Shown piece by piece: positions 7,790 through 17,091 of a stretch of DNA of 64,000 bases. Below the pieces are notes generated by a model, which was not told the origin of the DNA, did no database searches, and worked only from the letters and a program-made list of their open reading frames with translations. How positions within the stretch are numbered: the stretch's first letter is position 1; each line of letters begins with the position of its first letter. The DNA comes from Aquabacterium sp. NJ1 (lineage in GTDB: Bacteria; Pseudomonadota; Gammaproteobacteria; Burkholderiales; Burkholderiaceae_C): assembly GCF_000768065.1 (NCBI RefSeq), contig NZ_JRKM01000001.1, positions 3,578,001 through 3,642,000 on the forward strand, in the 5' to 3' direction. Both the position numbers and the translations under genes were made by a program.

Positions 7790-9214
7790 GTGACCTTTTC
7801 GCAGATTTTTGCCGTCTTGCGTGCACGCTGGATGGTGGCGCTGGCGGCGTTTGCGCTGGTGTTCGGCGCGGTGGCCATCATCACCTTGCTGATGCCCAAG
7901 TCGTACACGGCCAATGCTTCCGTGATCCTGGACGTCAAGAACGCCGACCCCATCGCGGGCATGGTCTCGCCCTCGATCGCCTCGCCAGCTTACCTGATGA
8001 CTCAGGTGGACGTGATCATGTCCAACCGCGTGGCCATGAAGGTGGTGCGCACGCTTCGCCTCAATGAGAACCCGGACATGCGGGCCAAGTGGATGGAGTC
8101 CACCAAAGGCACCGGCAGCTTCGAGGGCTGGCTGGCCAATGTGCTGCGCAGCAACCTGGAAGCCCGCCCCTCGCGTGGCTCCAACGTCATCTATGTGAGT
8201 TACCAGGCGGCCGACCCTGGTTTTGCCTCCGCCATTGCCAACGCCTTTGTGCAGGCTTATCTGGACACCACCCTGGAACTGCGCACCAGCCCGGCCAAAC
8301 AGTCCAAAGACTTCTTCGAAGCGAACATCCGCACGCTGCGTGCAGCGCTGGAAAAGGCCCAGTCTCGGCTGTCGGCCTACCAGCAGAGCCAGGGCATCCT
8401 GGTGACCGATGCGCGCATAGACGTGGAGACCGCGCGCCTCAATGAACTGTCGTCGCAGCTGGTGATAATGCAGTCCGCCGCGGCTGATTCAGGCAGCCGC
8501 CAGGCCGCAGCCAATGCGCAAGGCGACCGTTCGCCCGATGTGATGGCCAGCCCGCTGGTGGCTTCGCTCAAGGCGGATCTGGTTCGCCAGCAGACCTCGC
8601 TGGAGCAACTCACCACACGCCTGGGTGAAGAACACCCGCAGGTGGTGGAGCTGAAAACCGGCATCGCCGAAACCGCACGCAAGCTGGACGCAGAGATCAA
8701 GCGCGTGACTTCGAGCGTGGGCGTGGGCAATGCGGTCAATGTGTCGCGCATGAACCAGGTGCGCGCCGCCCTGGACGAGCAGCGCGCCAAGGTCATGCGC
8801 ATGAAGGCCGTGCGCGACGAGGCGGCCATCATGGAGCGTGATGTGGACAACGCCCAGCGCGCCTATGACGGTGTGCTGGCCCGCATGAACAACAGCAATC
8901 TGGAAAGCCAGGCCAACCAGGCCAACGTCAGTGCGCTGGAAAACGCGACGCCGCCCTCCTTGCCGTCCAGCCCGCGGATCTTCCTGAACCTGGCGATGGG
9001 GCTCATGGGCGCTGCCGCAGTGGCGCTGGCGCTGGTCTTGTTGATCGAACGCCTCGATCGTCGCCTGCGTACCGTGGGTGAGGTCGAGCAGCTGCTGCAG
9101 CACGGCGTGATCGGCGCCATTCCCTCCTTCAAGAAGCGCAGGCCCAGTGCGGACGTGTCACAGCGCTTCCAGCTGGAGAGCGCACCTCTTCCTGCACTGC
9201 CCAACAAGGCTTGA
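7790..9214 (+). CDS. GumC/EpsF-type chain-length co-polymerase, set A
   Basis: Wzz/GumC-family inner-membrane protein (474 aa) that controls polymer length in Wzx/Wzy pathways and partners a cytoplasmic kinase. It has an N-terminal cytoplasmic stub, a membrane span at about residues 16-36, a long coiled-coil-rich periplasmic domain and a proline-rich segment. A second span follows (about 405-430), then a short tail without kinase motifs. The GTG at 7790, with CGGAG eight bases upstream, is preferred because it gives MTFSQIF, aligning with MTFKQFM and MTFEHLF in the two paralogs at 45706-47133 and 61621-63075. It is followed directly by the kinase, exosortase and EpsI genes. Confidence 0.92.
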   Translation: MTFSQIFAVLRARWMVALAAFALVFGAVAIITLLMPKSYTANASVILDVKNADPIAGMVSPSIASPAYLMTQVDVIMSNRVAMKVVRTLRLNENPDMRAKWMESTKGTGSFEGWLANVLRSNLEARPSRGSNVIYVSYQAADPGFASAIANAFVQAYLDTTLELRTSPAKQSKDFFEANIRTLRAALEKAQSRLSAYQQSQGILVTDARIDVETARLNELSSQLVIMQSAAADSGSRQAAANAQGDRSPDVMASPLVASLKADLVRQQTSLEQLTTRLGEEHPQVVELKTGIAETARKLDAEIKRVTSSVGVGNAVNVSRMNQVRAALDEQRAKVMRMKAVRDEAAIMERDVDNAQRAYDGVLARMNNSNLESQANQANVSALENATPPSLPSSPRIFLNLAMGLMGAAAVALALVLLIERLDRRLRTVGEVEQLLQHGVIGAIPSFKKRRPSADVSQRFQLESAPLPALPNKA

Positions 9215-9221
9215 GCTTGCC

Positions 9222-10100
9222 ATGAGTTATCAGCACAACACGGCACAGGCCGCTGGCATGAATGAGTCGCCCGCATCGCTGGGTGACATCCTGACGCGGA
9301 CAAAAGGCCTGAGCGCCGAGCAGGTGGAGCGCGCGCTGGACTATCAACGCGAACACGGCGTGCGCTTTGGTGAAGCCGCGGTGGCCTTGGGCTTCGCCAA
9401 GCCGGACGACGTGATCTGGGCTTTGTCCCAGCAGTTTCACTACCCCTACTTGCCGACCGAGCATCGCCATTTCAATGAAGAGCTCGTGGTGGCCAACGAC
9501 CCCTTCTGCGAAGAAGTGGAGGCTTTCCGCGATCTGCGCTCTCAGCTGGTGCTGGGCGTGCTGGCCGAGTCGGATACGCGCCGTGCATTGGCCATCACCA
9601 GTGCGGACTCGGGCGACGGCAAGACCTTCGTGTCGGCCAACCTGGCCGTGGCCTTCAGCCAGTTGCCGGGCCGCACCTTGCTGATCGATGCCAACCTGAG
9701 GCAGCCTCGTCTGCACAAGGTGTTCGGCGTGGAGGCCGGTACAGGCCTGACCGCCCTGCTGGCGGGGCGAGCCGAAGCCAATGTGATCAAGCCCGCCGCG
9801 CACCTGCCCAACTTGTACCTGATGCCCGCAGGCGTCATCGCGCCCAACCCGACAGAGCTGTTGCAACGCGCCGCCTTCAGCCTGCTGCTGCGCGAGTTGC
9901 TGAGCAAGTTCGACCATGTGCTGGTTGACACCCCGCCGCATGCAGCGGGTTCGGATGCGCGCATCATCTCCGTGCATTGTGGTGCAGCCTTGCTGGTGGG
10001 CCGTCGCCATGCCACGCGCATGCCCGGCATGCAGAGCCTGGTCAAGCTGCTCAACAAGAGCCAGGTCAAGGTGGCCGGCATCCTGGTCAACGAGTTCTGA
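9222..10100 (+). CDS. EpsG-type chain-length determinant kinase/ATPase, set A
   Basis: Cytoplasmic partner of the preceding co-polymerase (292 aa). Residues 18-76 form a small helical domain resembling the MshEN/GspE N-terminal fold (SLGDIL...LSAEQVERALDYQ). Residues 120-292 are a P-loop domain of the bacterial tyrosine kinase/ParA type, with Walker A SADSGDGKT (127-135), Walker A' LLIDANLR (153-160) and Walker B HVLVDTPP. The Walker A' has Asn where the two paralogs have Asp. There is no C-terminal tyrosine cluster; the protein ends in VNEF. ATG 9222, seven bases after the upstream stop, is preferred over upstream in-frame starts that would overlap gumC. EpsG proteins of exosortase-linked EPS clusters have this architecture. 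Confidence 0.9.
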   Translation: MSYQHNTAQAAGMNESPASLGDILTRTKGLSAEQVERALDYQREHGVRFGEAAVALGFAKPDDVIWALSQQFHYPYLPTEHRHFNEELVVANDPFCEEVEAFRDLRSQLVLGVLAESDTRRALAITSADSGDGKTFVSANLAVAFSQLPGRTLLIDANLRQPRLHKVFGVEAGTGLTALLAGRAEANVIKPAAHLPNLYLMPAGVIAPNPTELLQRAAFSLLLRELLSKFDHVLVDTPPHAAGSDARIISVHCGAALLVGRRHATRMPGMQSLVKLLNKSQVKVAGILVNEF

Positions 10101-10107
10101 GGTGCGC

Positions 10108-11016
10108 ATGGCGAGTTCCTTGAATCAGCCGGCCATGGCGGCACCCGCCGCATCCTGGTTGCCCATCTCGGGTGACGTGGCCTGGCTGTCGCTGGGCCTT
10201 TTTGCGATGTTCGTGCCCACCTTGTTCGAACTGTTTCAGAACAACGATGCCGGCTTGTGGAACAAGGGTGAGCACAGCCATGGCCCCATCATGCTGACGC
10301 TGGCCATGTGGTTGCTGGTGACACGTTGGCGCACCTTCGTCGAGCAGTCCAGCTCGCCGCTGAAAGGCCACTGGCTGGCCTGGCCCTGTTATGTCATCGG
10401 CGCCGCGCTGTATGTGTCCGGCCGCGCGTTGGGCATCATCTACTTCGAGGTGGGCGCCTTCATCCCCATGCTGGCGGGCCTGGTGTTGATGTCGGGTGGG
10501 CTGCCCTTGTTGAACCAGCTCAAGTTCCCGGTCTTCTTCTGCATCTTCATGGTGCCCTTGCCGGGCTTTCTGCTGGACCCCATCAGCCACTTCATCAAGC
10601 TGCGCATTTCCATCTCGGTCTCCGAGTTGCTGTGGGCATTCGGTTATCCCATCTCGCACACGGGCGTGGTGCTCAACATCGGGCCCTATCAATTGCTGGT
10701 GGCCGACGCGTGTGCAGGCATGCGCACCTTGTTCATGCTCGAAGCCATGGGCATCTTCTACCTCAACGTGATCAAGCACAGCTCATGGCTGCGCAATCTG
10801 GGCCTGGCCATGTTGATCGTGCCCATCTCCTTCACGGCCAACATGATCCGGGTGATCGTACTGACGCTGATCACCTACCACCTGGGTGATGAAGCAGGGC
10901 AGGGCTTTCTGCACGGCTTTGCCGGCATCGTGCTGTTTGCCAGCGCCATGCTGCTGTTGATGGGCATTGACCGCATGCTGCGCTGGCTGTCGACCCGAAC
11001 AGGGGCCAGCACATGA
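10108..11016 (+). CDS. exosortase (probable B-type), set A
   Basis: Polytopic membrane transpeptidase-like protein (302 aa, about eight spans) of the exosortase/EpsH family, which cleaves and probably anchors proteins with C-terminal sorting tails. The proposed catalytic triad is present: C202 in VADACAGM, R248 in ANMIRV, H269 in GQGFLHGFAG. The N-terminal EHSHGPIMLTLAMWL and central PLPGFLLDPIS segments are also family signatures. It starts seven bases after the kinase gene and overlaps the EpsI-like gene by ATGA. The type B assignment rests on the pairing with a separate EpsI and on similarity to its two paralogs here, and is less sure than the family. No sorting-tail substrate is encoded in the window. 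Confidence 0.93.
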   Translation: MASSLNQPAMAAPAASWLPISGDVAWLSLGLFAMFVPTLFELFQNNDAGLWNKGEHSHGPIMLTLAMWLLVTRWRTFVEQSSSPLKGHWLAWPCYVIGAALYVSGRALGIIYFEVGAFIPMLAGLVLMSGGLPLLNQLKFPVFFCIFMVPLPGFLLDPISHFIKLRISISVSELLWAFGYPISHTGVVLNIGPYQLLVADACAGMRTLFMLEAMGIFYLNVIKHSSWLRNLGLAMLIVPISFTANMIRVIVLTLITYHLGDEAGQGFLHGFAGIVLFASAMLLLMGIDRMLRWLSTRTGAST

Positions 11017-11729
11017 GCGCCCGATACCTCTTGCCGAGGCGCCTGAGCCTGGTGGCCATCGGGTTGACGCTGTCCATCATGCTGGGGTCCGTGGCGCTCG
11101 CCGAGATCTTCAAGCCCAACAAGTTCTGGGCGGAACACCTGGGTGAGCCGCACTACGCGCAGATCGTCCCCAGGGCATTTGGCGACTGGGTCGAGCTGCC
11201 CACCGCCGGCCGTGTGGTGGTGGACCCGGTGCAGGCAGAAAACCTGGCGCGCATCTACACCGAGACGCTGGCCCGCACCTACGTGAACAAACGCACTGGG
11301 CGCGTGTTGATGCTGTCGATCGCTTATGGGCGGGATCAGTCCACCGACACGCAGTTGCACACGCCGGAGCAGTGCTACCCCTCACAGGGGTTTCGCGTCA
11401 TTGAAGAGACGGATGAAGCGCTGCATTCGCCCTACGGCGATCTCAAGGCTGTGCGCATGGTCACGCGCCTGGGCGAGCGCCCTGAGCCCTTGACCTTCTT
11501 CATCCGCGTGGGGGACAGTGTCGTGCGTGGCTCCAGGGAGCGCAACCTCGCCCGCCTGCGCATGGCCGTGCAGGGCTACCTCGTGGACGGCATGCTGCTG
11601 CGGGTCTCCGAGATCTCCTTCCACAACGAGCAGTCCTTTGCCTTGCAAACGCAATTCATCGATGATCTGCTGCGCGCGGTCAGGCCGGATGACCGCAGCA
11701 AGCTCATCGGCACCGTGGCGTCGCGTTGA
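11013..11729 (+). CDS. epsI: EpsI family exosortase-associated protein, set A
   Basis: Exported protein (238 aa) with one N-terminal hydrophobic segment (residues 10-30), probably a membrane anchor placing the rest in the periplasm. The body matches the EpsI family: RTYVNKRTGRVLMLSIAYG, then TPEQCYPSQGF with the conserved cysteine. The same [EQ]xCYxxQGF pattern recurs in both paralogs in the window. The molecular role is unknown, but EpsI is encoded beside, or fused to, exosortases in EPS loci. Its ATG overlaps the exosortase stop, so the two are translationally coupled. Confidence 0.9.
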   Translation: MSARYLLPRRLSLVAIGLTLSIMLGSVALAEIFKPNKFWAEHLGEPHYAQIVPRAFGDWVELPTAGRVVVDPVQAENLARIYTETLARTYVNKRTGRVLMLSIAYGRDQSTDTQLHTPEQCYPSQGFRVIEETDEALHSPYGDLKAVRMVTRLGERPEPLTFFIRVGDSVVRGSRERNLARLRMAVQGYLVDGMLLRVSEISFHNEQSFALQTQFIDDLLRAVRPDDRSKLIGTVASR

Positions 11730-11748
11730 GATCGGGCAAGGGGACGAG

Positions 11749-12906
11749 ATGAAAGTGGCACTGTCGACCATCGGCACCTTTCACAGCTTCGATCTGGCGC
11801 GCGAGTTGCACCGGGATGGCCTGCTGAGCCGCATCTACACCGGCTACCCGCGCTTCAAGCTCAAGGGTGAAGGCCTGCCGGCAGAGCGCATTCGCTGCTT
11901 TCCTTGGGTTCATGGGGCTTACATGGCCTTCCCCCAGAGGGACCGACTGGGCCAGACGCTGGTGCGTCAATGGGAGTACCTGGCCAGGGCCACGCTGGAC
12001 CGTTATGTGGCCAGCAGCCTGCGGGATTGTGATGTCTTTGTCGGCTTGTCGAGCTCCGCCTTGTTGAGCGGCCGAAAGGTACGTCAACGAGGCGGGCGCT
12101 ATGTGTGTGACCGCGGCTCCTCGCACATCCGCGAGCAGGATGCCTTGCTGCGCGAAGAGCATGAGCGCTGGGGCGTGGCTTACGCCGGCATCGATCCTCG
12201 CATCATCGCGCGTGAAGAAGCCGAGTATGCAGAAGCCGACTGCATCACTGTGCCCTCCAGTTTCAACGTGCGCTCCTTCATCCAGCATGGCGTGGATGAA
12301 GGCAAGCTGCGGCGTCTGCCCTATGGCGTCAACCTGGCCCGTTTCCACCCCACGCAGCAACCGGATCCGCAGCGCTTCGACGTGCTGTTTGCCGGCGGCA
12401 TGAGCCTGCGCAAAGGCGTACCGTATCTGTTGCAGGCCTATCAACAACTGGTTCACCCTCGCAAGTCGCTGACCTTTGCAGGCGCACCTTCGGCCAATCT
12501 GATCGCGCTGATGCGGCAACGGGGCTTGTGGCCGGAAGATGCCGTGGTGCTGGGCCACGTGCCTCAGGCCCAGCTGAAGGATCTCATGAGCCGAAGCCAT
12601 GTGATGGTGCTGCCCAGCATTGAAGAGGGGCTGGCCCTGGTGCAGGCCCAGGCCATGGCATGCGGCTGCCCGGTCATCGGTACCGTCAACACCGGCGCCG
12701 AGGACTTGTTTGTGGACGGTGAGCACGGCTACATCGTGCCCATCCGCCAGGCGCTGACCCTGGCGGAGCGCCTGCAGTTTCTGGCCGATCACCCGCAGGC
12801 CCGTCAGGCCATGAGCGACAAGGCGCTGGCCCATGTGCAAGGCTCTGGCGGCTGGCGAGACTATGGCGACCAGGCCAAGCGCATCTACAAGGAACTGGTC
12901 TCTTGA
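11749..12906 (+). CDS. family 4 glycosyltransferase
   Basis: GT-B glycosyltransferase of 385 aa. The C-terminal half has the GT4 layout: FAGGMSLRKGVPYLLQA (about 218), a nucleotide-binding region, and VLPSIEEGLALVQAQAMACG (about 285-305) containing the E-x7-E element. The N-terminal half shows the acceptor-side Rossmann strand MKVALSTIGTFHSFDLAREL. It should add one sugar to the lipid-linked repeat unit at the inner face of the membrane; sugar specificity cannot be read. ATG 11749 has GGGGACGAG just upstream; longer in-frame starts would overlap epsI. Its 3' end overlaps the next gene by four bases. Confidence 0.88.
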   Translation: MKVALSTIGTFHSFDLARELHRDGLLSRIYTGYPRFKLKGEGLPAERIRCFPWVHGAYMAFPQRDRLGQTLVRQWEYLARATLDRYVASSLRDCDVFVGLSSSALLSGRKVRQRGGRYVCDRGSSHIREQDALLREEHERWGVAYAGIDPRIIAREEAEYAEADCITVPSSFNVRSFIQHGVDEGKLRRLPYGVNLARFHPTQQPDPQRFDVLFAGGMSLRKGVPYLLQAYQQLVHPRKSLTFAGAPSANLIALMRQRGLWPEDAVVLGHVPQAQLKDLMSRSHVMVLPSIEEGLALVQAQAMACGCPVIGTVNTGAEDLFVDGEHGYIVPIRQALTLAERLQFLADHPQARQAMSDKALAHVQGSGGWRDYGDQAKRIYKELVS

Positions 12907-13928
12907 GTTCGCTCCGCATCCTGTACTTGGGAACGCAAAGTGGCACCTGCCTGGACCGTGCCCGTGCTTACCGTCGTCTGGGCCACCACGTGGAGCATGT
13001 GGACCCTCGTCGGCTCTTGCCTGCAACGGCCTGGACAGACCGCGTGACCTGGCGGCTGGGCGGGCACCTGCTGGCCCCCTGGCTCAAGCCCAGGCTGCAA
13101 GGCCTGCTGTCTGACTTGCCTCGATTCGATCTGTGCCATGTGGACTGTGGCGAGTGGGTGACGCCCGATGTGGTGGCCATGCTTCGTCAACGATCGGATG
13201 CCGTGATCAGCTACTGCATTGACGACCCGACCGGGCCCCGCGATGGGCGGCGCTTCAAGGCCTACCGCCAGGCGGCTTCGGCTTACGACCTGCTGGTGGT
13301 CATGCGGCAGGCCAATGTGCTTGAGGCCAACGCCTTGGGCGCGCGCCGTGTCCTGCGGGTGTTCATGTCGGCGGACGAGGTGTCGCATGCCCCCCGCCCG
13401 CTGGACGAAACAGACCGTACCAGATGGTGCAGCGACGTGCTCTTTCTGGGCTCGTGGATGCCCGAGCGCGGTCCCTTCCTCAAGGGGCTGATCGAGCGCG
13501 GTGTGCCCTTGAGCATCCGCGGCGCCCATTGGCACAAAGCCCCGGAATGGCCGCTGCTCCAGCCCTTCTGGAAAGGCGGTGCCATTGGGGGCGACGACTA
13601 TGCCCGTGCCATTCAATGTGCCAAGGTGAACCTGGGCCTGCTGTCCAAAGGCAACCGGGACTTGCACACCACGCGCTCCATGGAGGTGCCCGCGGTAGGG
13701 GGCGTGCTGTGCGCGGAGCGAACCAGCGAGCACGAGGCCTTGTACACGAGCGGCCATGAGGCAGCCTTCTGGAGCTCGGTTGACGAATGCGCCCGCCAGT
13801 GCCACGAGCTTTTGGGCAATGAGGCACGCAGGCAGGCGATGGCCCAGGCCGCCCGACAAAGGCTGCGCCGCAACGGCAACCTCAATGAACAAGTGCTGCA
13901 GCGTATTCTGGACGAGGCCGCATCATGA
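12903..13928 (+). CDS. CgeB-like glycosyltransferase
   Basis: Protein of 341 aa whose C-terminal part resembles the Glyco_trans_1_2/CgeB group. It shows NLGLLSKGNRDLHTTRSMEV, then PAVGGVLCAERTSEHEALY, where the family has a conserved proline-glycine-rich loop followed by an acidic stretch. The N-terminal half has a Rossmann-like start (LRILYLGTQSGTCLDRARAY). CgeB-type proteins are GT-B enzymes of poorly defined specificity. The start is TTG 12903, overlapping the previous stop as TTGA, and no better ATG exists near the fold start. It is overlapped in turn by the next gene (ATGA), so it belongs to the set A operon. I infer it adds a repeat-unit sugar. Confidence 0.75.
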   Translation: MSSLRILYLGTQSGTCLDRARAYRRLGHHVEHVDPRRLLPATAWTDRVTWRLGGHLLAPWLKPRLQGLLSDLPRFDLCHVDCGEWVTPDVVAMLRQRSDAVISYCIDDPTGPRDGRRFKAYRQAASAYDLLVVMRQANVLEANALGARRVLRVFMSADEVSHAPRPLDETDRTRWCSDVLFLGSWMPERGPFLKGLIERGVPLSIRGAHWHKAPEWPLLQPFWKGGAIGGDDYARAIQCAKVNLGLLSKGNRDLHTTRSMEVPAVGGVLCAERTSEHEALYTSGHEAAFWSSVDECARQCHELLGNEARRQAMAQAARQRLRRNGNLNEQVLQRILDEAAS

Positions 13929-15598
13929 GCGAAACCGTGCCGAAGACCAGGCCCATGTCCTCTCTGGTCTATGCCCTGATCTGGGCCATCGCCCTCTTGG
14001 GTGGCGCCGTGCAGATCTATCTGGATGCCGGCTATGACAACGTGTTGTCGGTAGCCTGCGTGGTGTCGGCCACGCTGATCTGCCTCGGCTACCTGCGTCG
14101 ATCCGGGTGCATGCACGACGCGCCTGTTTCTTCGTTTGCAATCCTGGGCTTTCTGATCACGACCCTGCTGGGCGCGCTGCTGGCCAAGACCCTGGAGGGC
14201 GCACCCATCAGCGCCGATCTCAAGACACCCGTGATGACCTTCGGGGTCCTGTCGGGCGCCTTGCTGGGCATCATGGCGCTGCACTGGCTCTACCGGCATC
14301 TGCAATCCATCGTGAACTGGCGCAATGCGGTCGCCTCACATGTGCTGGCACCGGCCGGCTTGTACCGCGCACCGCCGCCTGGCCAGCTGTGGGCCATGGC
14401 CCTGTTCGGGCTCTATGCCTTGCTGATCAGCCGTGGCGTGGCATTCGGTGACGTGAGTGGCAAGTTCATTTCCGGCTTCACCTACCTGGCCTGGTTGCCT
14501 TTCCTCGTGCCCATCTTCAAGGCCCGCGGTGAGCCGGCCTATCAGAACCTGGGGCTTTACTGGGTCTACCTTGGTGTGTATGCCACCGTGCTGGCCTTGG
14601 CTGGCCTGGCGCTCAATGCCCGCGTGATCATTTTCAGCGGAGTCATGGTCGTCATGCTGTTGGCGCTGTTCGAAACCTTGCGCGGGCGTTTCCAGGTGGG
14701 GCGCTGGACGTGGTTGAAGGCGATCGTGGCCCTGTGCCTGGTCGGTGGTGGCGTTTCCGTGGGGGACGACCTGGCCACGGCCATGGTCATCGTGCGCCAG
14801 AAGACCGAAACGCTCTCGCCCAAGCAGAAGATCAAGGAGACCTACGAGACCTTCATGGACCGCAACGCGATCGCCTTGTACCGTGACCAGAAGGAAGCCG
14901 AACGGCTGGCCGTCACCTACGACGAAATCTATGTGCGCAACGCCATCCTGGCCCGCTTCACCGAGACCAAGTTCCACGACAACGCACTGAACTGCGCAAC
15001 TCACTACAGCGAGTCTGATCGGGCTGATCTGGCGCAGGCCACGCTGGACAAGGTCTACACGATTCTGCCCACCCCGTTGATGAAGGTGATCGACCCCAAG
15101 CTCGACAAGGACAAGCTGGCATTTTCCTTCGGGGACTACCTCTGCAACATCAAGGACGGGGTGACGCTGGGCGGCTACCGGACGGGCTCCATCTTTGCGC
15201 ACGCCTACGCTTTGTTCGACGATGTGGCCTGGCTGGTGCTGGCGGGCATGTTCCTGCTGAAGTTCTTCACGCTGGACCTCTACTGCGCCAGGCGCGAGGA
15301 CGGCGTCTACATCGTGTCTCCCGTGCTGATGCTGACCATCTGGTTCAACTTCATCAGCTCGTATGCCGGTGATTCGCTGGTGCAGTATCTGGACTCGCTC
15401 ACGCGCATGGTGGTGCAGCAGATCAGCCTGTATCTCCTGCTGTGCTTCCTGCTGCACCACTTCGTGGCCTTGTGGGCCCCTGTTCCTGTTTCGGATCACG
15501 TGGTCACACGGCGATCACCCGCTGCTTGGCGCAAGGTGATGCAGCAAGGTCTGGCGCGTGTCAAGGCGTTCAGGCGGCCACTCTGGGGGCGTTCGTGA
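13925..15598 (+). CDS. polytopic membrane protein, Wzy polymerase candidate of set A
   Basis: Membrane protein of 557 aa with about ten predicted spans. The first block covers residues 10-285. A hydrophilic, charged insertion of about 130 residues (290-425, rich in Lys/Glu/Asp) follows, then a final block at 430-520. Topology, size and position between glycosyltransferases and the flippase suit an O-antigen-polymerase-like (Wzy) enzyme that joins repeat units in the periplasm. I see no sequence motif that proves it; Wzy proteins are poorly conserved. The large loop is longer than in the two other Wzy candidates here (39211-40485 and 58403-59689). ATG overlaps the previous stop; its stop overlaps the flippase GTG. 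Confidence 0.6.
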   Translation: MSETVPKTRPMSSLVYALIWAIALLGGAVQIYLDAGYDNVLSVACVVSATLICLGYLRRSGCMHDAPVSSFAILGFLITTLLGALLAKTLEGAPISADLKTPVMTFGVLSGALLGIMALHWLYRHLQSIVNWRNAVASHVLAPAGLYRAPPPGQLWAMALFGLYALLISRGVAFGDVSGKFISGFTYLAWLPFLVPIFKARGEPAYQNLGLYWVYLGVYATVLALAGLALNARVIIFSGVMVVMLLALFETLRGRFQVGRWTWLKAIVALCLVGGGVSVGDDLATAMVIVRQKTETLSPKQKIKETYETFMDRNAIALYRDQKEAERLAVTYDEIYVRNAILARFTETKFHDNALNCATHYSESDRADLAQATLDKVYTILPTPLMKVIDPKLDKDKLAFSFGDYLCNIKDGVTLGGYRTGSIFAHAYALFDDVAWLVLAGMFLLKFFTLDLYCARREDGVYIVSPVLMLTIWFNFISSYAGDSLVQYLDSLTRMVVQQISLYLLLCFLLHHFVALWAPVPVSDHVVTRRSPAAWRKVMQQGLARVKAFRRPLWGRS

Positions 15599-17091
15599 GC
15601 GCCACGCCCGCACCATGGCAGCGCCTGCTTTCCGGTTCGACGGCAGCGGTAGCCCGCGTGGGTGTGGTCTTCCTCATGCAGGTGGGCCTGGTGCCGCTCT
15701 ACCTCAAGCACTGGAGCGCCACCCAGTTCGGCTACTGGATGTTCCTGCAGTCGGCCATCGTCATCATCACCGTGCCGGATGCCGGGTTGCAAGCCTTTGT
15801 GGAGGTGGCTTATATCCGTCAAAGTGGTCGTTCATCGCGCAGGCTGGGCATGTTCCTGTCGATGGGGGCGAGCACGGGCCTGATGCTGTCGCTGTGCCAG
15901 ATGTTGATCTGCGCCGGCTTGCACTACAGCGGCGCCTTGCACTGGCTGCTGCACCCGCCCGCAGCCGAGTCCCAATGGGTGGACCAGGTGGGCAGCGCGC
16001 TGGTGGTGACCGCCTTGTCGTGGCCGCTGGCGAGCTCGGTGGCTGGCTCGATGGGCCGGGCCAGTGTGGTGCAGGGTTCGGTCGCGCCGCAGATCTGGTG
16101 GTCCATCCTCACGCTCTTGAGTGGCAGCGCGGCCTCGGCCTGGTGTGCCAGCCAGGGGGGCGATTTGCTGCAGGCGGCCCAGGCCAGTGCGGCCGCCTCG
16201 GCCATCTCCGGGCTCAGCTGCATCCTGTACTTCCGGGCTCGGTTTGCGCGCCAGGGTGTGCGGCTGAGGTTGTTGCCGCGCCTGGTGCGCCTGGCGGTGG
16301 TCAAGCAGGCCGCGGGCTTGATGCTCAAGCTCCTGTTCGAAACCGTTCGCCAGCACAGCCTCAGGCTGATTGCGCCGCAGGTGGTGACGGTCGCCTCCAT
16401 GGCCAGCCTGTCTGTGCACCGCACGCTGGTGGGCGCCATGCAGCAGGCTTTTGGGGTGATCTCCGCGCCGCTGCTGCCCGAGTATGTGCGGGCGCAAGGC
16501 CACGTGGGCTTCTCGGCAGAGTCGGCCCGCTTGATGCGGCTGCAGTGGCGCTTCTTCACCGGGGTGGTCTTGCCAGGCGGGCTGCTGCTGTTCATCGTGG
16601 GGCCTCGCCTGTTCGAGGTCTGGACCCACGGCAAGATCGTGTTCGACAGCCTGGTGTTCTCCATCCTGTTGCTGGCGGTGGCCTCGTTTGCCTTGTTTGC
16701 CCCGTTCACGCAGTACCTGCAGGCGGCCAACAAGGTCCGCGAACAGGCCTTTGTGGCCGGCTTCGTGCTGGTCGCCAGCGTGTTGCTGGTGCTGGGCCTG
16801 GGCTGGGCCTTTGATGCCCGTGGCCTGGCTGCGGCCTTCTTGCTGATCGAGCTTTTGCAGGGCGGCCTGTGCCTGCGCCTGTGCTGGCAATGTTGTCGCG
16901 GCCCCTTGTTCGCGGCCGTGCTGCGCCAGTTCGGCCTGATCGGCGTGGTGTCGGCCCTGATGCTGGTCTTGCCCAATGCCTTGCCTGAGCCTGCCCGCCA
17001 GGTGGTGTGCCTCGTCGGTGCGTTGGCTGCCGTGCTCCTGTCTTTCCAGTCTCAGCTTCGTTCATTCGGTTTATGGCCTGCCAGTTATTGA
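15595..17091 (+). CDS. Wzx-type polysaccharide flippase, set A
   Basis: MOP-superfamily membrane transporter of 498 aa with about 12-14 hydrophobic segments, expected to flip the undecaprenyl-linked repeat unit to the periplasm. The N-terminal region (VARVGVVFLMQVGLVPLYLK and then FGYWMFLQSA) is typical of Wzx/RfbX proteins. GTG 15595 overlaps the stop of the polymerase candidate (GTGA); upstream in-frame starts would lie deep within that gene. It shows little evident similarity to the other two flippases in the window (42831-44060, 55699-57144), as expected if each serves a different repeat unit. The 3' end overlaps the following gene by 19 bases. Confidence 0.82.
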   Translation: MSATPAPWQRLLSGSTAAVARVGVVFLMQVGLVPLYLKHWSATQFGYWMFLQSAIVIITVPDAGLQAFVEVAYIRQSGRSSRRLGMFLSMGASTGLMLSLCQMLICAGLHYSGALHWLLHPPAAESQWVDQVGSALVVTALSWPLASSVAGSMGRASVVQGSVAPQIWWSILTLLSGSAASAWCASQGGDLLQAAQASAAASAISGLSCILYFRARFARQGVRLRLLPRLVRLAVVKQAAGLMLKLLFETVRQHSLRLIAPQVVTVASMASLSVHRTLVGAMQQAFGVISAPLLPEYVRAQGHVGFSAESARLMRLQWRFFTGVVLPGGLLLFIVGPRLFEVWTHGKIVFDSLVFSILLLAVASFALFAPFTQYLQAANKVREQAFVAGFVLVASVLLVLGLGWAFDARGLAAAFLLIELLQGGLCLRLCWQCCRGPLFAAVLRQFGLIGVVSALMLVLPNALPEPARQVVCLVGALAAVLLSFQSQLRSFGLWPASY

